DNA of 64,000 nt. Source: Clostridiales bacterium. Lineage in GTDB: Bacteria > Bacillota > Clostridia > Christensenellales > Aristaeellaceae. The notes under the pieces are model-generated. The model saw only the letters and a program-made list of their open reading frames with translations. It was not told where the DNA came from and did not search any database. Location of the stretch: positions 108,889-172,888 of the forward strand of contig SVGS01000003.1 of NCBI GenBank assembly GCA_015056205.1, in the 5' to 3' direction. Shown in pieces: positions 50,178 to 59,244 of the stretch (position 1 is its first letter; each line of letters starts with the position of its first letter). The translations under genes and the position numbers were made by a program.

Positions 50178-51091
50178 AACAGATTACGGTCGTATCCCTG
50201 TCCTCCGGAGATCCGGATCTGCTGAACCGGCTGACCCTGAATGCGCTGAAAACAGCCTGTCCGCTGATTCTGCGCACGGATCATCATCCCATTTCCGCCT
50301 GGCTGCGTCAGCAGGAAATCGCTTATCGCTCCTTTGACAGCCTGTATGATCAGACGGAGGATTTCGATACGCTGCACCGGATGATGGCGGAATCCCTCTG
50401 GCAGGAGGCCGGCGATTCCGGCCTGGTCTACGGCGTACCGGATCCGCTTTCGGACGGCAGCGTCCGGCAGCTCTTCTCCTGTCGTCCCTCCCCGGAGGAC
50501 CGGGTGGAGATTCTCCCGGGCATCGGGATAACTGACCCCTATCTGAGCCGCTGCCGCGGCGCTCTTCGGGATCCCGACTGGCGGACGGCAGCCGCTTCCT
50601 CCCTGTTCAGTGCGGATTACGATCCGAACCGGCCGCTGCTGGTCACAGAGCTCGACAGTGAAATCCTGGCCGGCGAAGTCAAAGCCTTTCTGGAATCCCG
50701 AATGGCGGATGAAGATACGCTGCTGTTCTTCAGGGATTCGGATCATGCGCCCCGGGAAATTCCCCTGTATGAGCTGGATCGCCAGCGGACCTATGATCAC
50801 CGGTCTGCGCTCCTGATTCCCGCCCGTTCCCCGGAAGACCGTTCCCGCTTTACCCTGTCGGATCTGGAGCAGAAGACGGATCAGCAGCTGGCCCGTTTCC
50901 TGCGCCGGTCCGACGCCGGTCCGGAGGAGGATGCTTGGCCCGATGATCCGGATGAGGCGGCTGATGCGCTGGCCGAAACCCTTTTGGAGGTGGTGCGCCG
51001 GGCCTGTCTGGCCAGAGCCATGGGAGATTTTGATCTCCGGGACGTTCTCACCCGGGCGTACCGCCTGACAGACCGGCCGCCGGAGTCCTGA
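50174..51091 (+). CDS. Degenerate YabN-like protein (tetrapyrrole methylase fold + remnant of MazG)
   Basis: The 305-residue protein aligns by pattern with YabN, a fusion of a tetrapyrrole-methylase-like domain and MazG pyrophosphohydrolase (normally about 490 residues). The start ITVVSLSSGDPDLL corresponds to VGLGPGD, with the SAM-loop glycines changed, and the later VYGVPDPLSDGS replaces the usual VPGxPxVAE. The MazG part is reduced to about 75 residues. Its final segment ALAETLLEVVRRACLARAMG then DFDLRDVL matches the second half of a MazG unit, while the first half with the EExxE metal site is missing. Position after the YabM-like gene (4-bp overlap) and before HU supports the identity. 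Confidence 0.75.
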   Translation: MKQITVVSLSSGDPDLLNRLTLNALKTACPLILRTDHHPISAWLRQQEIAYRSFDSLYDQTEDFDTLHRMMAESLWQEAGDSGLVYGVPDPLSDGSVRQLFSCRPSPEDRVEILPGIGITDPYLSRCRGALRDPDWRTAAASSLFSADYDPNRPLLVTELDSEILAGEVKAFLESRMADEDTLLFFRDSDHAPREIPLYELDRQRTYDHRSALLIPARSPEDRSRFTLSDLEQKTDQQLARFLRRSDAGPEEDAWPDDPDEAADALAETLLEVVRRACLARAMGDFDLRDVLTRAYRLTDRPPES

Positions 51092-51132
51092 TCTTCCCCG
51101 TATCCATCGCTTTTTCATCCACGGAACCGCCG

Positions 51133-51165
51133 ATTCTGTCCGGAAACCCGGTTTCCGGACAGAAT
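51133..51165 (+). terminator. 14-bp perfect inverted repeat after the yabN-like gene
   Basis: ATTCTGTCCGGAAA and TTTCCGGACAGAAT form a perfect stem with the loop CCCGG. No T-run follows, so it may be a Rho-independent terminator of low efficiency or an mRNA 3' stabiliser. Confidence 0.55.
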
Positions 51166-51189
51166 CATATTTCAATAACGCTGAAAGCC

Positions 51190-51217
51190 TTGACTTTCAA
51201 AGGAATGTGTGTATACT
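51190..51217 (+). promoter_or_regulatory. Promoter of the HU gene
   Basis: TTGACT (51190-51195) and TATACT (51212-51217) are 16 bases apart. The leader of about 90 nt before the HU start can fold locally (AAGG/CCTT and ATCTT/AAGAT pairings); no known RNA family is recognised. Confidence 0.8.
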
Positions 51218-51313
51218 TAAACCTGTACGACAGGTGATATAAGGTTTCCAGGCCTTAATCTTCTTGTCGGTTCAAAAGATGGGATTAATTATTCATTTGA
51301 AGGAGGTTTCCCC

Positions 51314-51616
51314 ATGAACAAGAGTGAACTGATTGCCGCCCTGGTTGAAAAAGCCGAGCTCTCCAGCAAGAAGGATGCCGAAAAGGTTCTGAGCGCTTTC
51401 GTGGATGTCGTGACCGAATCCCTGACCAAGGGTGAAAAGGTTCAGCTGATCGGCTTCGGTACCTTCGATGTGAAGAGCCGTCCCGCCCGCAAGGCCCGGA
51501 ATCCCCGCACCGGCGAAGAGATCAAGATTGCCGCTTCCAAGGCCCCCGCTTTCAAGGCCGGCAAGGCTCTGAAGGACAAGGTCAATACCCCCGCCAAGAA
51601 AAAGGGCAAGAAATAA
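51314..51616 (+). CDS. hup: HU-family DNA-binding protein
   Basis: The 100-residue histone-like protein bends and compacts DNA. The HU signature region [20 protein letters not shown] with the beta-arm is present, and the N-terminal [16 protein letters not shown] is typical. A lysine-rich C-terminal tail (TPAKKKGKK) extends the usual 90 residues slightly. AGGAGG precedes the ATG by 7 bases and the gene has its own promoter and terminator, fitting high expression. Confidence 0.96.
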   Translation: MNKSELIAALVEKAELSSKKDAEKVLSAFVDVVTESLTKGEKVQLIGFGTFDVKSRPARKARNPRTGEEIKIAASKAPAFKAGKALKDKVNTPAKKKGKK

Positions 51617-51631
51617 TTGAAAGGTCTCCCA

Positions 51632-51659
51632 CCCGCAGGATGCAGTCCTGCGGGTTTTT
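51632..51659 (+). terminator. Intrinsic terminator of hup
   Basis: CCCGCAGGA and TCCTGCGGG form a perfect 9-bp stem around TGCAG (51632-51654), followed by TTTTT (51655-51659). Confidence 0.92.
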
Positions 51660-51691
51660 GCTGAAGAATCATCATGGATTGGAGATAGACC

Positions 51692-51970
51692 ATGCGTCTG
51701 GATAAGTTTCTGAAAGTATCCCGGATCATCAAACGAAGGACGGTAGCCGCCGAAGCCTGCTCCGGCGGACGGGTTTCCCTGAACGGGCGGGTCGCGAAGC
51801 CCGCGGCCGAAGTCAAAGCGGGAGACCTGCTTTCAATCCGGTTCGGAGAGCATGAAGGCCGGTACAAAGTGCTTCAGGTAAAGGAAACTGTGAAAAAGGA
51901 AGAAGCAGATCAGCTCTATGAAGGTCTGTCGGAAGACGCGGTTCTTTCCTCGGAAAGGAATGCCCAATGA
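51692..51970 (+). CDS. rqcP: S4-domain RNA-binding protein RqcP/YabO
   Basis: The 92-residue protein consists mainly of an S4 domain beginning [17 protein letters not shown] and continuing with [20 protein letters not shown]. RqcP works with RqcH in adding alanine tails to peptides on stalled 50S subunits. Its position directly after hup is conserved in Bacillota. It overlaps ispDF by 4 bp. In spore-forming relatives yabP and yabQ usually follow; here they do not. Confidence 0.93.
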   Translation: MRLDKFLKVSRIIKRRTVAAEACSGGRVSLNGRVAKPAAEVKAGDLLSIRFGEHEGRYKVLQVKETVKKEEADQLYEGLSEDAVLSSERNAQ

Positions 51971-53151
51971 AGACTGTTGTGCTGATGCTGGCCGCGGGTT
52001 CCGGCTCCCGCATGGGGCTGAAGCAGAATAAGGTATTCCTGTCCCTGGGGGGCAAAAGCGTACTGCAGCGGAGCATGGAAGCCTTTGCCTCCATCGCGGA
52101 TGAGATCATCGTTGTACATCGTCCCGGAGAGGAAGAACCGGCAAGGGCGGAAACGGAAAAAGTCTCTTTTTCCGGTATCCTTCGTCTGGTTCCCGGCGGA
52201 GCCACCCGCCAGGATTCCGTCGAAAACGGTCTGGCTCAAAGTGACTGCCGGCCGGAGGATCTGATTCTGATCCATGACAGCGCCCGCTGCCTGATTACCC
52301 CCGGTCTGATCCGCCGGATCCGGGACACGGCCATGGAAAAAGGCGCCGCGATTCCCGGGCTTCCGGCCACCAACACGATCAAGGTCTGCCGGGAAGAAAA
52401 GGTGCTGGAGACGCCGGATCGTTCCCTGCTTTATGAAATCCAGACACCGCAGGCCTGCCGGGCGGACTGGCTTCAGGAAGCTTTTGCCCGCGCGCGTCAG
52501 GACGGATTCCAGGGGACGGACGACGCCTCCCTTCTGGAGCACTGCGGTTATCCGGTCGCCGTGGTACGGGGCGAGCGGAACAATATCAAGCTGACAACAG
52601 GAGAGGATGTACAGATGGCGGAATCCGTTCTGGGTCTTTCTTCCCGTCTGCCGCGGGTTGGCCACGGCTATGACGTGCATCGTTTTGCGGAGGACCGGAA
52701 GCTGATTCTCTGCGGGGTGGAAATCCCCTGGGAGAAGGGGCTTCTGGGCCACAGCGACGCGGATGTGGCGGTTCACGCGCTGATGGACGCCATGCTGGGC
52801 GCCGCGGGGCTGGGAGACATCGGTCTTCATTTTCCGGATACAGATTCGCGCTATAAGGGCATCAGCTCACTGCTTCTCCTGAAAGAAACCGTTCGCCTGC
52901 TGCAGGCGAACGGTTATGAACTGATCAACGCGGATCTGACGATCGTGGCTCAGAAGCCGAAACTGAGACCGTATATTTCCCGGATGACGGATACGCTGTC
53001 CGACGTGCTCGGTGTGGATCCGTCCCGGCTGAATGTCAAGGCGACCACCACGGAAGGGCTGGGCTTTGAAGGCCGGATGGAAGGCATCTCCGCGCAGGCG
53101 GTCTGTCTTATTCTGCCGGTCACCGCAGAAGGCACGCCTGCAGCGCCATAA
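51967..53151 (+). CDS. ispDF: Bifunctional IspD-IspF (MEP isoprenoid pathway)
   Basis: The 394-residue protein fuses two non-consecutive MEP pathway enzymes. Residues 1-225 are IspD (2-C-methyl-D-erythritol 4-phosphate cytidylyltransferase), with [10 protein letters not shown] and [10 protein letters not shown]. Residues from about 228 are IspF (2-C-methyl-D-erythritol 2,4-cyclodiphosphate synthase), with [11 protein letters not shown] (metal residues D236 and H238) and [10 protein letters not shown]. The linker is only a few residues. Both active sites look intact. The gene starts in the rqcP stop codon (ATGA) and its last 32 bp overlap the converging gene. Confidence 0.95.
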   Translation: MKTVVLMLAAGSGSRMGLKQNKVFLSLGGKSVLQRSMEAFASIADEIIVVHRPGEEEPARAETEKVSFSGILRLVPGGATRQDSVENGLAQSDCRPEDLILIHDSARCLITPGLIRRIRDTAMEKGAAIPGLPATNTIKVCREEKVLETPDRSLLYEIQTPQACRADWLQEAFARARQDGFQGTDDASLLEHCGYPVAVVRGERNNIKLTTGEDVQMAESVLGLSSRLPRVGHGYDVHRFAEDRKLILCGVEIPWEKGLLGHSDADVAVHALMDAMLGAAGLGDIGLHFPDTDSRYKGISSLLLLKETVRLLQANGYELINADLTIVAQKPKLRPYISRMTDTLSDVLGVDPSRLNVKATTTEGLGFEGRMEGISAQAVCLILPVTAEGTPAAP

Positions 53152-54247
53152 GGCCAAACTGAATATACAGCCGCTCAAGCAGCAGCAGACTGGCCGGATC
53201 GGTTTCCTGACGGAGATCGATCCTGTTTTCATTATGCGAAAGCGCATCCGATTCCGCTCCGTAATCCAGAATCAGTTCTCCCAGCGGTTCTCCCCGCCCG
53301 TCGTTCAGATAAATCTTTCCCGCCGCGCCGCTTCCGATAGGATTCAGCAGGCCTTCCCACTGCATGAGAATGCCGTGCTGCGCGGATGAGAGCGTACCCT
53401 GAAGATTCCATTCGTGATTGTATGCTTTTCCTTCCGTTTCGTTCATCATGGCGGAAAGCATCAGGATCGGATGATTTTGGGAAGCCTGACGGTAACCGGC
53501 TTTCTCCGGATCAGAGCAAAGCGTAACGGTACAGGTCAGGCGATGATTCTGATCCATCAGGGACTGCAGCCCCAGATCATAAATCTGTCCGTTCTCCGCG
53601 AAGCTGAGAACAGCCTGAATGTGGTTCATTTCGGCCAGATCCACGGAGAGCATCAGCACCGTACCGCCGTCCCGCTCCAGCTGAATCACTAAGGCGTTTC
53701 CTCCGTCATAGGCCGCAATCTGCAGGCCGATCCCGGAATCCTGCCGCAGTATCGTTTCCATCCGCCGGATTCCCCGGACCGCGGACTGAAAACCGGATGC
53801 AGCCGCCTCCGTTCTCGGCCGGATGCGCTCCAGCCGCTCCGCAAGGCCGCGCAGTTCCTCCGCCCGTACCTCGGCGGAAAGCCGTACAGAAGCCCGGTCA
53901 AAGCTGTCGCCGGTATAGATCCCGGTTTCCTCCGCGGCGCCGATCTCTTTCAGCCAGCCTGTCAGCACGTGCTGAATCTGTCCGGCACCCGGAAGGGCAT
54001 GCCATCCAGCCAGCTGTTCCGTCAGTGCCGGCAGGCCGACGGGGCTTTCCTTTCCCCAAACCAGAGCAGTCCGGGAATGAAGGCTGCTGCGCAGCGTCAG
54101 GCTGTCCGCATCGTCCGTCAGCTGCCAGGTCTGATTCATGGCCGGAAGCTTTGTGAATTCCAGGCGGATGATCTCTCCCTCCGCGCAGGCGGCGGAGGCC
54201 AGCAGGCCCAGCACCAGCACGGTCAGAAAGGCAATTCCCTTTCTCAT
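53120..54247 (-). CDS. Exported protein of unknown function
   Basis: The 375-residue protein starts with a signal peptide ([22 protein letters not shown]). The mature part alternates helices (for example [18 protein letters not shown]) and strand-like segments, and contains [16 protein letters not shown]. No domain is recognised. The ATG at 54247 is fixed by a 4-bp ATGA overlap with the stop of the upstream exported gene, so the two are translated as a pair. Its 3' end overlaps the converging ispDF gene by 32 bp. Confidence 0.8.
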   Translation of the reverse strand: MRKGIAFLTVLVLGLLASAACAEGEIIRLEFTKLPAMNQTWQLTDDADSLTLRSSLHSRTALVWGKESPVGLPALTEQLAGWHALPGAGQIQHVLTGWLKEIGAAEETGIYTGDSFDRASVRLSAEVRAEELRGLAERLERIRPRTEAAASGFQSAVRGIRRMETILRQDSGIGLQIAAYDGGNALVIQLERDGGTVLMLSVDLAEMNHIQAVLSFAENGQIYDLGLQSLMDQNHRLTCTVTLCSDPEKAGYRQASQNHPILMLSAMMNETEGKAYNHEWNLQGTLSSAQHGILMQWEGLLNPIGSGAAGKIYLNDGRGEPLGELILDYGAESDALSHNENRIDLRQETDPASLLLLERLYIQFGLMALQACLLR

Positions 54248-55752
54248 GGCTGAGTATCCTCTTTTTCTGTTTTCTGCGTTTCCGGCATCTGCATCTCCGG
54301 CATCCGTTCGGTCTTTTCCGCCGCGTTTTTCAGCCAGGCTTCCCACCAGGCCGCCCGCTGCTCATCCGAAGCTTCCGTGACAGACTGATCCCCGTTCGTC
54401 TCAATCGCAGTCAGAATCCACGGAGCCGCTGTTTTGAAGGTTCCGCTGAGCGAAAGCTTTTTGGGGCCCTGGCTGCCGTCCAGCTGGATTTCGGCCGTGG
54501 TCGGACTCTGCTGCGCGTTTTTACTGGAAAAATGCAGATTCAGCTGAACCAGAACCGGATCAAAAGATCCAAGGTTCTCTTCCGGATACTCCTCTCCCAG
54601 CACAGCGGGATCCTGGGTGATCCGGCAGACATAATCATAGTTTTCGTGAAGTCTTCCGTCCGCGTCCGCCTCAGCCGGTAAACTGACGGTGCCCGTCAGG
54701 CTGATGCGAAGAGACAGATTGGCCGGATCTGTTTCTTTTCGTTCCGCGTTGTACCGCCCGAAGAGCACTTCATGTCCGAAGCTGCCCTTCAGTGACAGAT
54801 TCTCCGGCCAGGCAATCATCAGAATCTTCTGATCGTCCGTCAGGCGGCAGGTGTAGCTGCCGCCGCTGACCTGATCAATCTGCAGCGCTTCATACCCAAA
54901 CAGTCTCCGGTCCAGCGGCAGGCGCAGACGGGTGGATACGGAGGCGCCGGTCCTGGTATCACTGACGCGGGTCAGCGTCAGATCATCCTGCACCTGCAGG
55001 GCGCCGACGATCTCCCGGTAGTAATACAGCAGGTTTTCATTCAGATATACGGCCTTCTGCTCCTCCGTCAGGAGGGGATCCAGTAGCGCTCTGACCTGCT
55101 CATCCGTCAGGAAGGATTCCGCCATTTCCAGCAGGAAGCTCTTCACCGCCTGAAAAGGAATGGTGTAGGACATTGCCAGCAGGTTCCGGCCTTCTTCGTC
55201 ATTCAGATAGTGGGTTTCCACGGGAAAGCGGGAGAGCCAGAGCTCTGTTTTCTGCCCGTAGTCCGCAAAGGCGGCATCCCAGTTCGTCTTTTCCTTGCCC
55301 TGAAGCGTCTGAAAGATTTTCACCGCAAGCGAAAGGATCGGGGGATTTTCTCCGTGCGCGCCTGCCCGGTCAGCCACGCTCTCAATTCCGGCCAGAGACA
55401 GCAGCGTTTCCGGTAAAAAGTCGGATTCCAGATAGAAGGTTCCGTTTTTCCCGTACAGTGTCGTTTTGTTGCGCTGTGCCTCGGTATCATCTGTCTGATA
55501 GATATAGTAGGACAGCTCGCTGCCGTCCGCCAGGGCGAGTCCGCGGATCTCAAACTGGCCCCGGTTCAGCGCGGCGGGCAGCGTGTTTTCCTCCAGTCCT
55601 TCCTCCGTGATGAGGAAGGAGCCTTTCAGCCCGCTGCCGATGTTCAGCTGCTTTTGCATTTTCTCCGGCAGCGAATAATCGGCAGCCAGCGCAGAAATCT
55701 GCAAAAGAGCTGTCAGGATGAACGTTGTCAGAATCGCGAGTGCTTTCTTCAT
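54244..55752 (-). CDS. Large exported protein of unknown function
   Basis: The 502-residue protein has a signal peptide (MKKALAILTTFILTALLQIS, cleavage likely after ALAA). Its mature part is rich in strand-like segments (SVSTRLRLPLDRRLFGYEAL, GTVSLPAEADADG) and ends in a low-complexity tail of Glu, Thr, Met and Pro. No domain is recognised. An upstream in-frame ATG at 55770 would add six residues; 55752 gives a cleaner signal peptide. It sits 35 bp after dusB and overlaps the next exported gene by 4 bp. Confidence 0.78.
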   Translation of the reverse strand: MKKALAILTTFILTALLQISALAADYSLPEKMQKQLNIGSGLKGSFLITEEGLEENTLPAALNRGQFEIRGLALADGSELSYYIYQTDDTEAQRNKTTLYGKNGTFYLESDFLPETLLSLAGIESVADRAGAHGENPPILSLAVKIFQTLQGKEKTNWDAAFADYGQKTELWLSRFPVETHYLNDEEGRNLLAMSYTIPFQAVKSFLLEMAESFLTDEQVRALLDPLLTEEQKAVYLNENLLYYYREIVGALQVQDDLTLTRVSDTRTGASVSTRLRLPLDRRLFGYEALQIDQVSGGSYTCRLTDDQKILMIAWPENLSLKGSFGHEVLFGRYNAERKETDPANLSLRISLTGTVSLPAEADADGRLHENYDYVCRITQDPAVLGEEYPEENLGSFDPVLVQLNLHFSSKNAQQSPTTAEIQLDGSQGPKKLSLSGTFKTAAPWILTAIETNGDQSVTEASDEQRAAWWEAWLKNAAEKTERMPEMQMPETQKTEKEDTQP

Positions 55753-55787
55753 ATCTGTTTTCACTCCCATCCGGCTTCCCGGTCACT

Positions 55788-56744
55788 TCACGCGGCCTGC
55801 CGCAGTTCCTCAAAATAGAGATGCATGGCAGTCAGTACCTCATCCGGTTCCGCCATCCGGTTGATCCGGTTGCGGATCTGCGCGGCTCCGCGCAGCCCGT
55901 GAATATACCAGCTGATATGCTTCCGCATCTCCCGTACAGCCACAAAATCCGGTTTGGCTTCCAGCATGGCCTCATAGTGGGTGCGGATCATTTCCTCCCG
56001 CTCGTCCAGGGTGACGTCCGTTTTCTCCCGGCCCGCCGCCAACTGCTGCAGTTCCCGGAAAATCCATGGATTGCCCATCGCTCCGCGGCCGATCATGATG
56101 CCGTCGGCATAGCCTTCCTCCAGCTTCCGGATCCCGTCCTCCGCGGTAAACAGATCCCCGTTTCCGATGACAGGAATCGACACGCGGCTCCGGATCTCCC
56201 GGATCGCCTCCCAGTCCGCCTCTCCCGCGTACTGCTGCACCCGGGTGCGGCCGTGAACGGCAATCTCCCGGATTCCTGCTTCCTGTGCCATCTGCGCCAT
56301 TTCCGGGGCGTTGAGATGCCGGTCATCCCAGCCCAGACGCATTTTGACCGTCACCGGGAGGGAAACGGCCTCCACTGTTTGCCGCATCATCTTAAAAGCG
56401 ATATCCGGATGCAGCATCAGTCCGGCGCCTTCCCCGGAGGAAGCCACTTTATGCGCCGGACATCCCATATTCAGATCGATCCCGTCGTACCGTCCCGTAT
56501 CTTCCATTCTTCGGGCAGCTTCCGCCACAATGGCGGGATCCTTTCCGAAAAGCTGAACAATCAGCCTTGTTTCAACCGGGTTCCGGATCATCAGCTCCTG
56601 AGTCGCCCGCTGATTCGGCGCACAGCAATACCCCATGGCGCTGATCATCTCGGTACAGGTCTGCTCGCAGCCCAGCCGGACGCAGATGCCACGGTAAACG
56701 TGATCCGTCACCCCGCACATCGGAGCCAGCCGAAAACGGTTCAT
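55788..56744 (-). CDS. dusB: tRNA-dihydrouridine synthase (Dus family)
   Basis: The 318-residue FMN enzyme reduces uridines in tRNA. It begins with RLAPMCGVTD, the usual start of the TIM barrel, has the catalytic cysteine in LNMGCPAHKV, the tRNA/FMN residues in VKMRLGW and VHGRTRVQQYAG, and ends the barrel with GNGDLFTAEDG and IGRGAMGNPW. These features fit the DusB group that is general in Bacillota. Its start overlaps the stop of the upstream GH127-like gene by 4 bp. Confidence 0.94.
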   Translation of the reverse strand: MNRFRLAPMCGVTDHVYRGICVRLGCEQTCTEMISAMGYCCAPNQRATQELMIRNPVETRLIVQLFGKDPAIVAEAARRMEDTGRYDGIDLNMGCPAHKVASSGEGAGLMLHPDIAFKMMRQTVEAVSLPVTVKMRLGWDDRHLNAPEMAQMAQEAGIREIAVHGRTRVQQYAGEADWEAIREIRSRVSIPVIGNGDLFTAEDGIRKLEEGYADGIMIGRGAMGNPWIFRELQQLAAGREKTDVTLDEREEMIRTHYEAMLEAKPDFVAVREMRKHISWYIHGLRGAAQIRNRINRMAEPDEVLTAMHLYFEELRQAA

Positions 56745-58441
56745 GTCTTCGCGGTCCTCGGGAATACGGCAATTCTGTTCCTGGCCTTCTCATAGGGAAC
56801 TGTTTTCAGCATCACAGGCTTCCCTTCTCCCCGGGGAAGCACGGGGATCTCGGCCGGCTGCTGGTCTTGGATCCGCCAGTCTTCGACCGGAACGGCTTCC
56901 ACCCGAACGCTTCCGTCCTTTTCCTTCTCCGCCCGGCCGGTCGCGGCGTATCGCCAGGATTCACCCGCGTCCAGCACCCGCATCTGGTTCTCCGTCCAGA
57001 AACAGATTCCCTGATGATGGGTCCGTTCATAGCGGACCGCGTCCTGTGCCGCCCATTCAACCCTGTCCTGATCCTGAATGGCGGCTCCGGTTGCGAACGT
57101 CTTTCCTTCCCGGATTTCGGTCAGGTCTGCTTCCGGCTGATTGAAGGAGTACAGCTGACTTCCGCTGTGGATCAAAATTTCCCGGGTTTCCGTGCCCGCC
57201 GCGAATACGGTCAGGGAAAGGCCGGATCCGTCCCTCACCCGAATTCGCGCAGCGCGGGGTCCCATCGTCACAACCATTTTCCGGCCGGGAATGAGATATT
57301 TCCCGGGAAGCGGATAATGCAGATGCAGCGCGTCCGCGGAAACACCGACCGCCCAGCGATAAAACACGCTGACTGCCCGCGCCGCTCTGCCCAGAATCCG
57401 GATGGCTTCCTCCCCTTCCGCCGGAGCGGTTTCCGGCGCCGGATCCGTCTTCAGCCGGTTGACGCGCTGGACGGGAGCCGGCCTTCCATCCCGGAGCGCC
57501 TCCTGCAGGCCGTTCAGGCCGATCCGGATCATCCCATCCAGCGGCCAGGCAGCTTCGGTGATATACAGCTGAGCCGCCAGGGCTTCGACCCAGGCGGAAA
57601 GCACCGCCGTGGAAACAGGCTGGGCCGACCCCCGTCCGCTGAGGAAGGGGGCGCCGCAGGTGCCGCCGCAGACCGCTCCGTCGCTTTTCTGAACGGCTTT
57701 CCATCCTTTAAATCCGGCGCTCAGTTCCTGTCCGTTTCCGCTGAAAAGGCCGGCCAGCGCGGCAAACCTCATTCCGTCTGCCACCAGCTCACCGTGATTA
57801 AGAATGCAAAGCCGCTTCTGCCAGTCCGTTTCATCCAGATCGCTCCGGCTCAGGATATCCTGCGGTTTCTCCGTCAGCATATTGTTTTTCAGCCGTCCGA
57901 CAGAGGAATAGCTTTGCAGTGCCGTCGTCCAGTCCATCGCGCCGGACCGGAGCCGGGCGCAGAGCCGCAGGGCGGCCTGTGAACTTGTCATCAGATAGAA
58001 GCGGATCAGGAATTCCATCAGATCCGCCGGCTGAACACGTACCTCCTGCAGGCTGATGATCTGATCCCAGTTCACCTCAACCCAGCGGCACCATTCCGCC
58101 AGACGCTTCATCAGTCCGCGGTCCGCCGTAAACTCCGCCAGATCCAGGGCGGCTTTCGCCACCTGGAGCTGTTCGGTAAAGGATCCGTGAAACGCACCGT
58201 TCTGCGATCCTTCCGTTTCCCGGCGGATCAGCGCCGTGACCGGTTCGTGCAGCGGATCCTCCGTCGTCAGGCAGGCCAGTTCAAAAGCGCCCTGCCACAG
58301 CGAACGGCTGGACAAAAAGGGAGCCATCCGGTCATACAGGCTCTTCACCTGCGTATTTCCCGTACGGGCATTTCCGATATTCAGCCCGGACCGGCGGAGA
58401 CGGATCAGCGGCGCTCTTTCCAGGAAGATTGTTCGAATCAT
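56741..58441 (-). CDS. Glycoside hydrolase GH127-like alpha/alpha-toroid protein
   Basis: The 566-residue protein shows the pattern of GH127-type beta-L-arabinofuranosidase folds. A helical toroid (about 60-340) contains NHGELVADGMRFAALAGLF, matching the family's HGVNxAxGLK segment, and STAVLSAWVEALAAQLYITE, matching the conserved segment after the active site. A C-terminal beta-sandwich follows (about 365-560). GH127 uses a zinc-bound cysteine nucleophile; candidate cysteines occur in DGAVCGGTCGAPF but the full set is not obvious, so activity is uncertain. There is no signal peptide, so it is probably cytoplasmic. GGAGAG lies 5 bases before the ATG at 58441. It is co-transcribed with upp and dusB. 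Confidence 0.62.
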   Translation of the reverse strand: MIRTIFLERAPLIRLRRSGLNIGNARTGNTQVKSLYDRMAPFLSSRSLWQGAFELACLTTEDPLHEPVTALIRRETEGSQNGAFHGSFTEQLQVAKAALDLAEFTADRGLMKRLAEWCRWVEVNWDQIISLQEVRVQPADLMEFLIRFYLMTSSQAALRLCARLRSGAMDWTTALQSYSSVGRLKNNMLTEKPQDILSRSDLDETDWQKRLCILNHGELVADGMRFAALAGLFSGNGQELSAGFKGWKAVQKSDGAVCGGTCGAPFLSGRGSAQPVSTAVLSAWVEALAAQLYITEAAWPLDGMIRIGLNGLQEALRDGRPAPVQRVNRLKTDPAPETAPAEGEEAIRILGRAARAVSVFYRWAVGVSADALHLHYPLPGKYLIPGRKMVVTMGPRAARIRVRDGSGLSLTVFAAGTETREILIHSGSQLYSFNQPEADLTEIREGKTFATGAAIQDQDRVEWAAQDAVRYERTHHQGICFWTENQMRVLDAGESWRYAATGRAEKEKDGSVRVEAVPVEDWRIQDQQPAEIPVLPRGEGKPVMLKTVPYEKARNRIAVFPRTAKT

Positions 58442-58463
58442 ATTTTCTCTCCGTCGGAAAGCA

Positions 58464-59138
<675 letters not shown>

Positions 59139-59145
59139 TCAGATT

Positions 59146-59174
59146 ATTGTATCAAATTGAGCCTCTTTTATCAA
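59146..59174 (-). promoter_or_regulatory. Promoter of the upp operon
   Basis: On the minus strand TTGATA (59174-59169) and TACAAT (59151-59146) are 17 bases apart, about 50 nt ahead of the upp start. No PyrR-type attenuator is visible in the short leader. Confidence 0.8.
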
Positions 59175-59195
59175 GGTTCAGGTTGCCGCTTCAGT

Positions 59196-59226
59196 AAAAA
59201 CCCTCCGCGGACCGCGGAGGGTTTTT
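59196..59226. terminator. Intrinsic terminator of the esterase gene
   Basis: CCCTCCGCG and CGCGGAGGG form a 9-bp perfect stem around GAC (59201-59221). It has five A residues before and five T residues after it, so it can act in both directions; on the minus strand it ends the sortase-esterase transcript. Confidence 0.9.
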
Positions 59227-59244
59227 GCCGTTTGTTTTTTCAGA

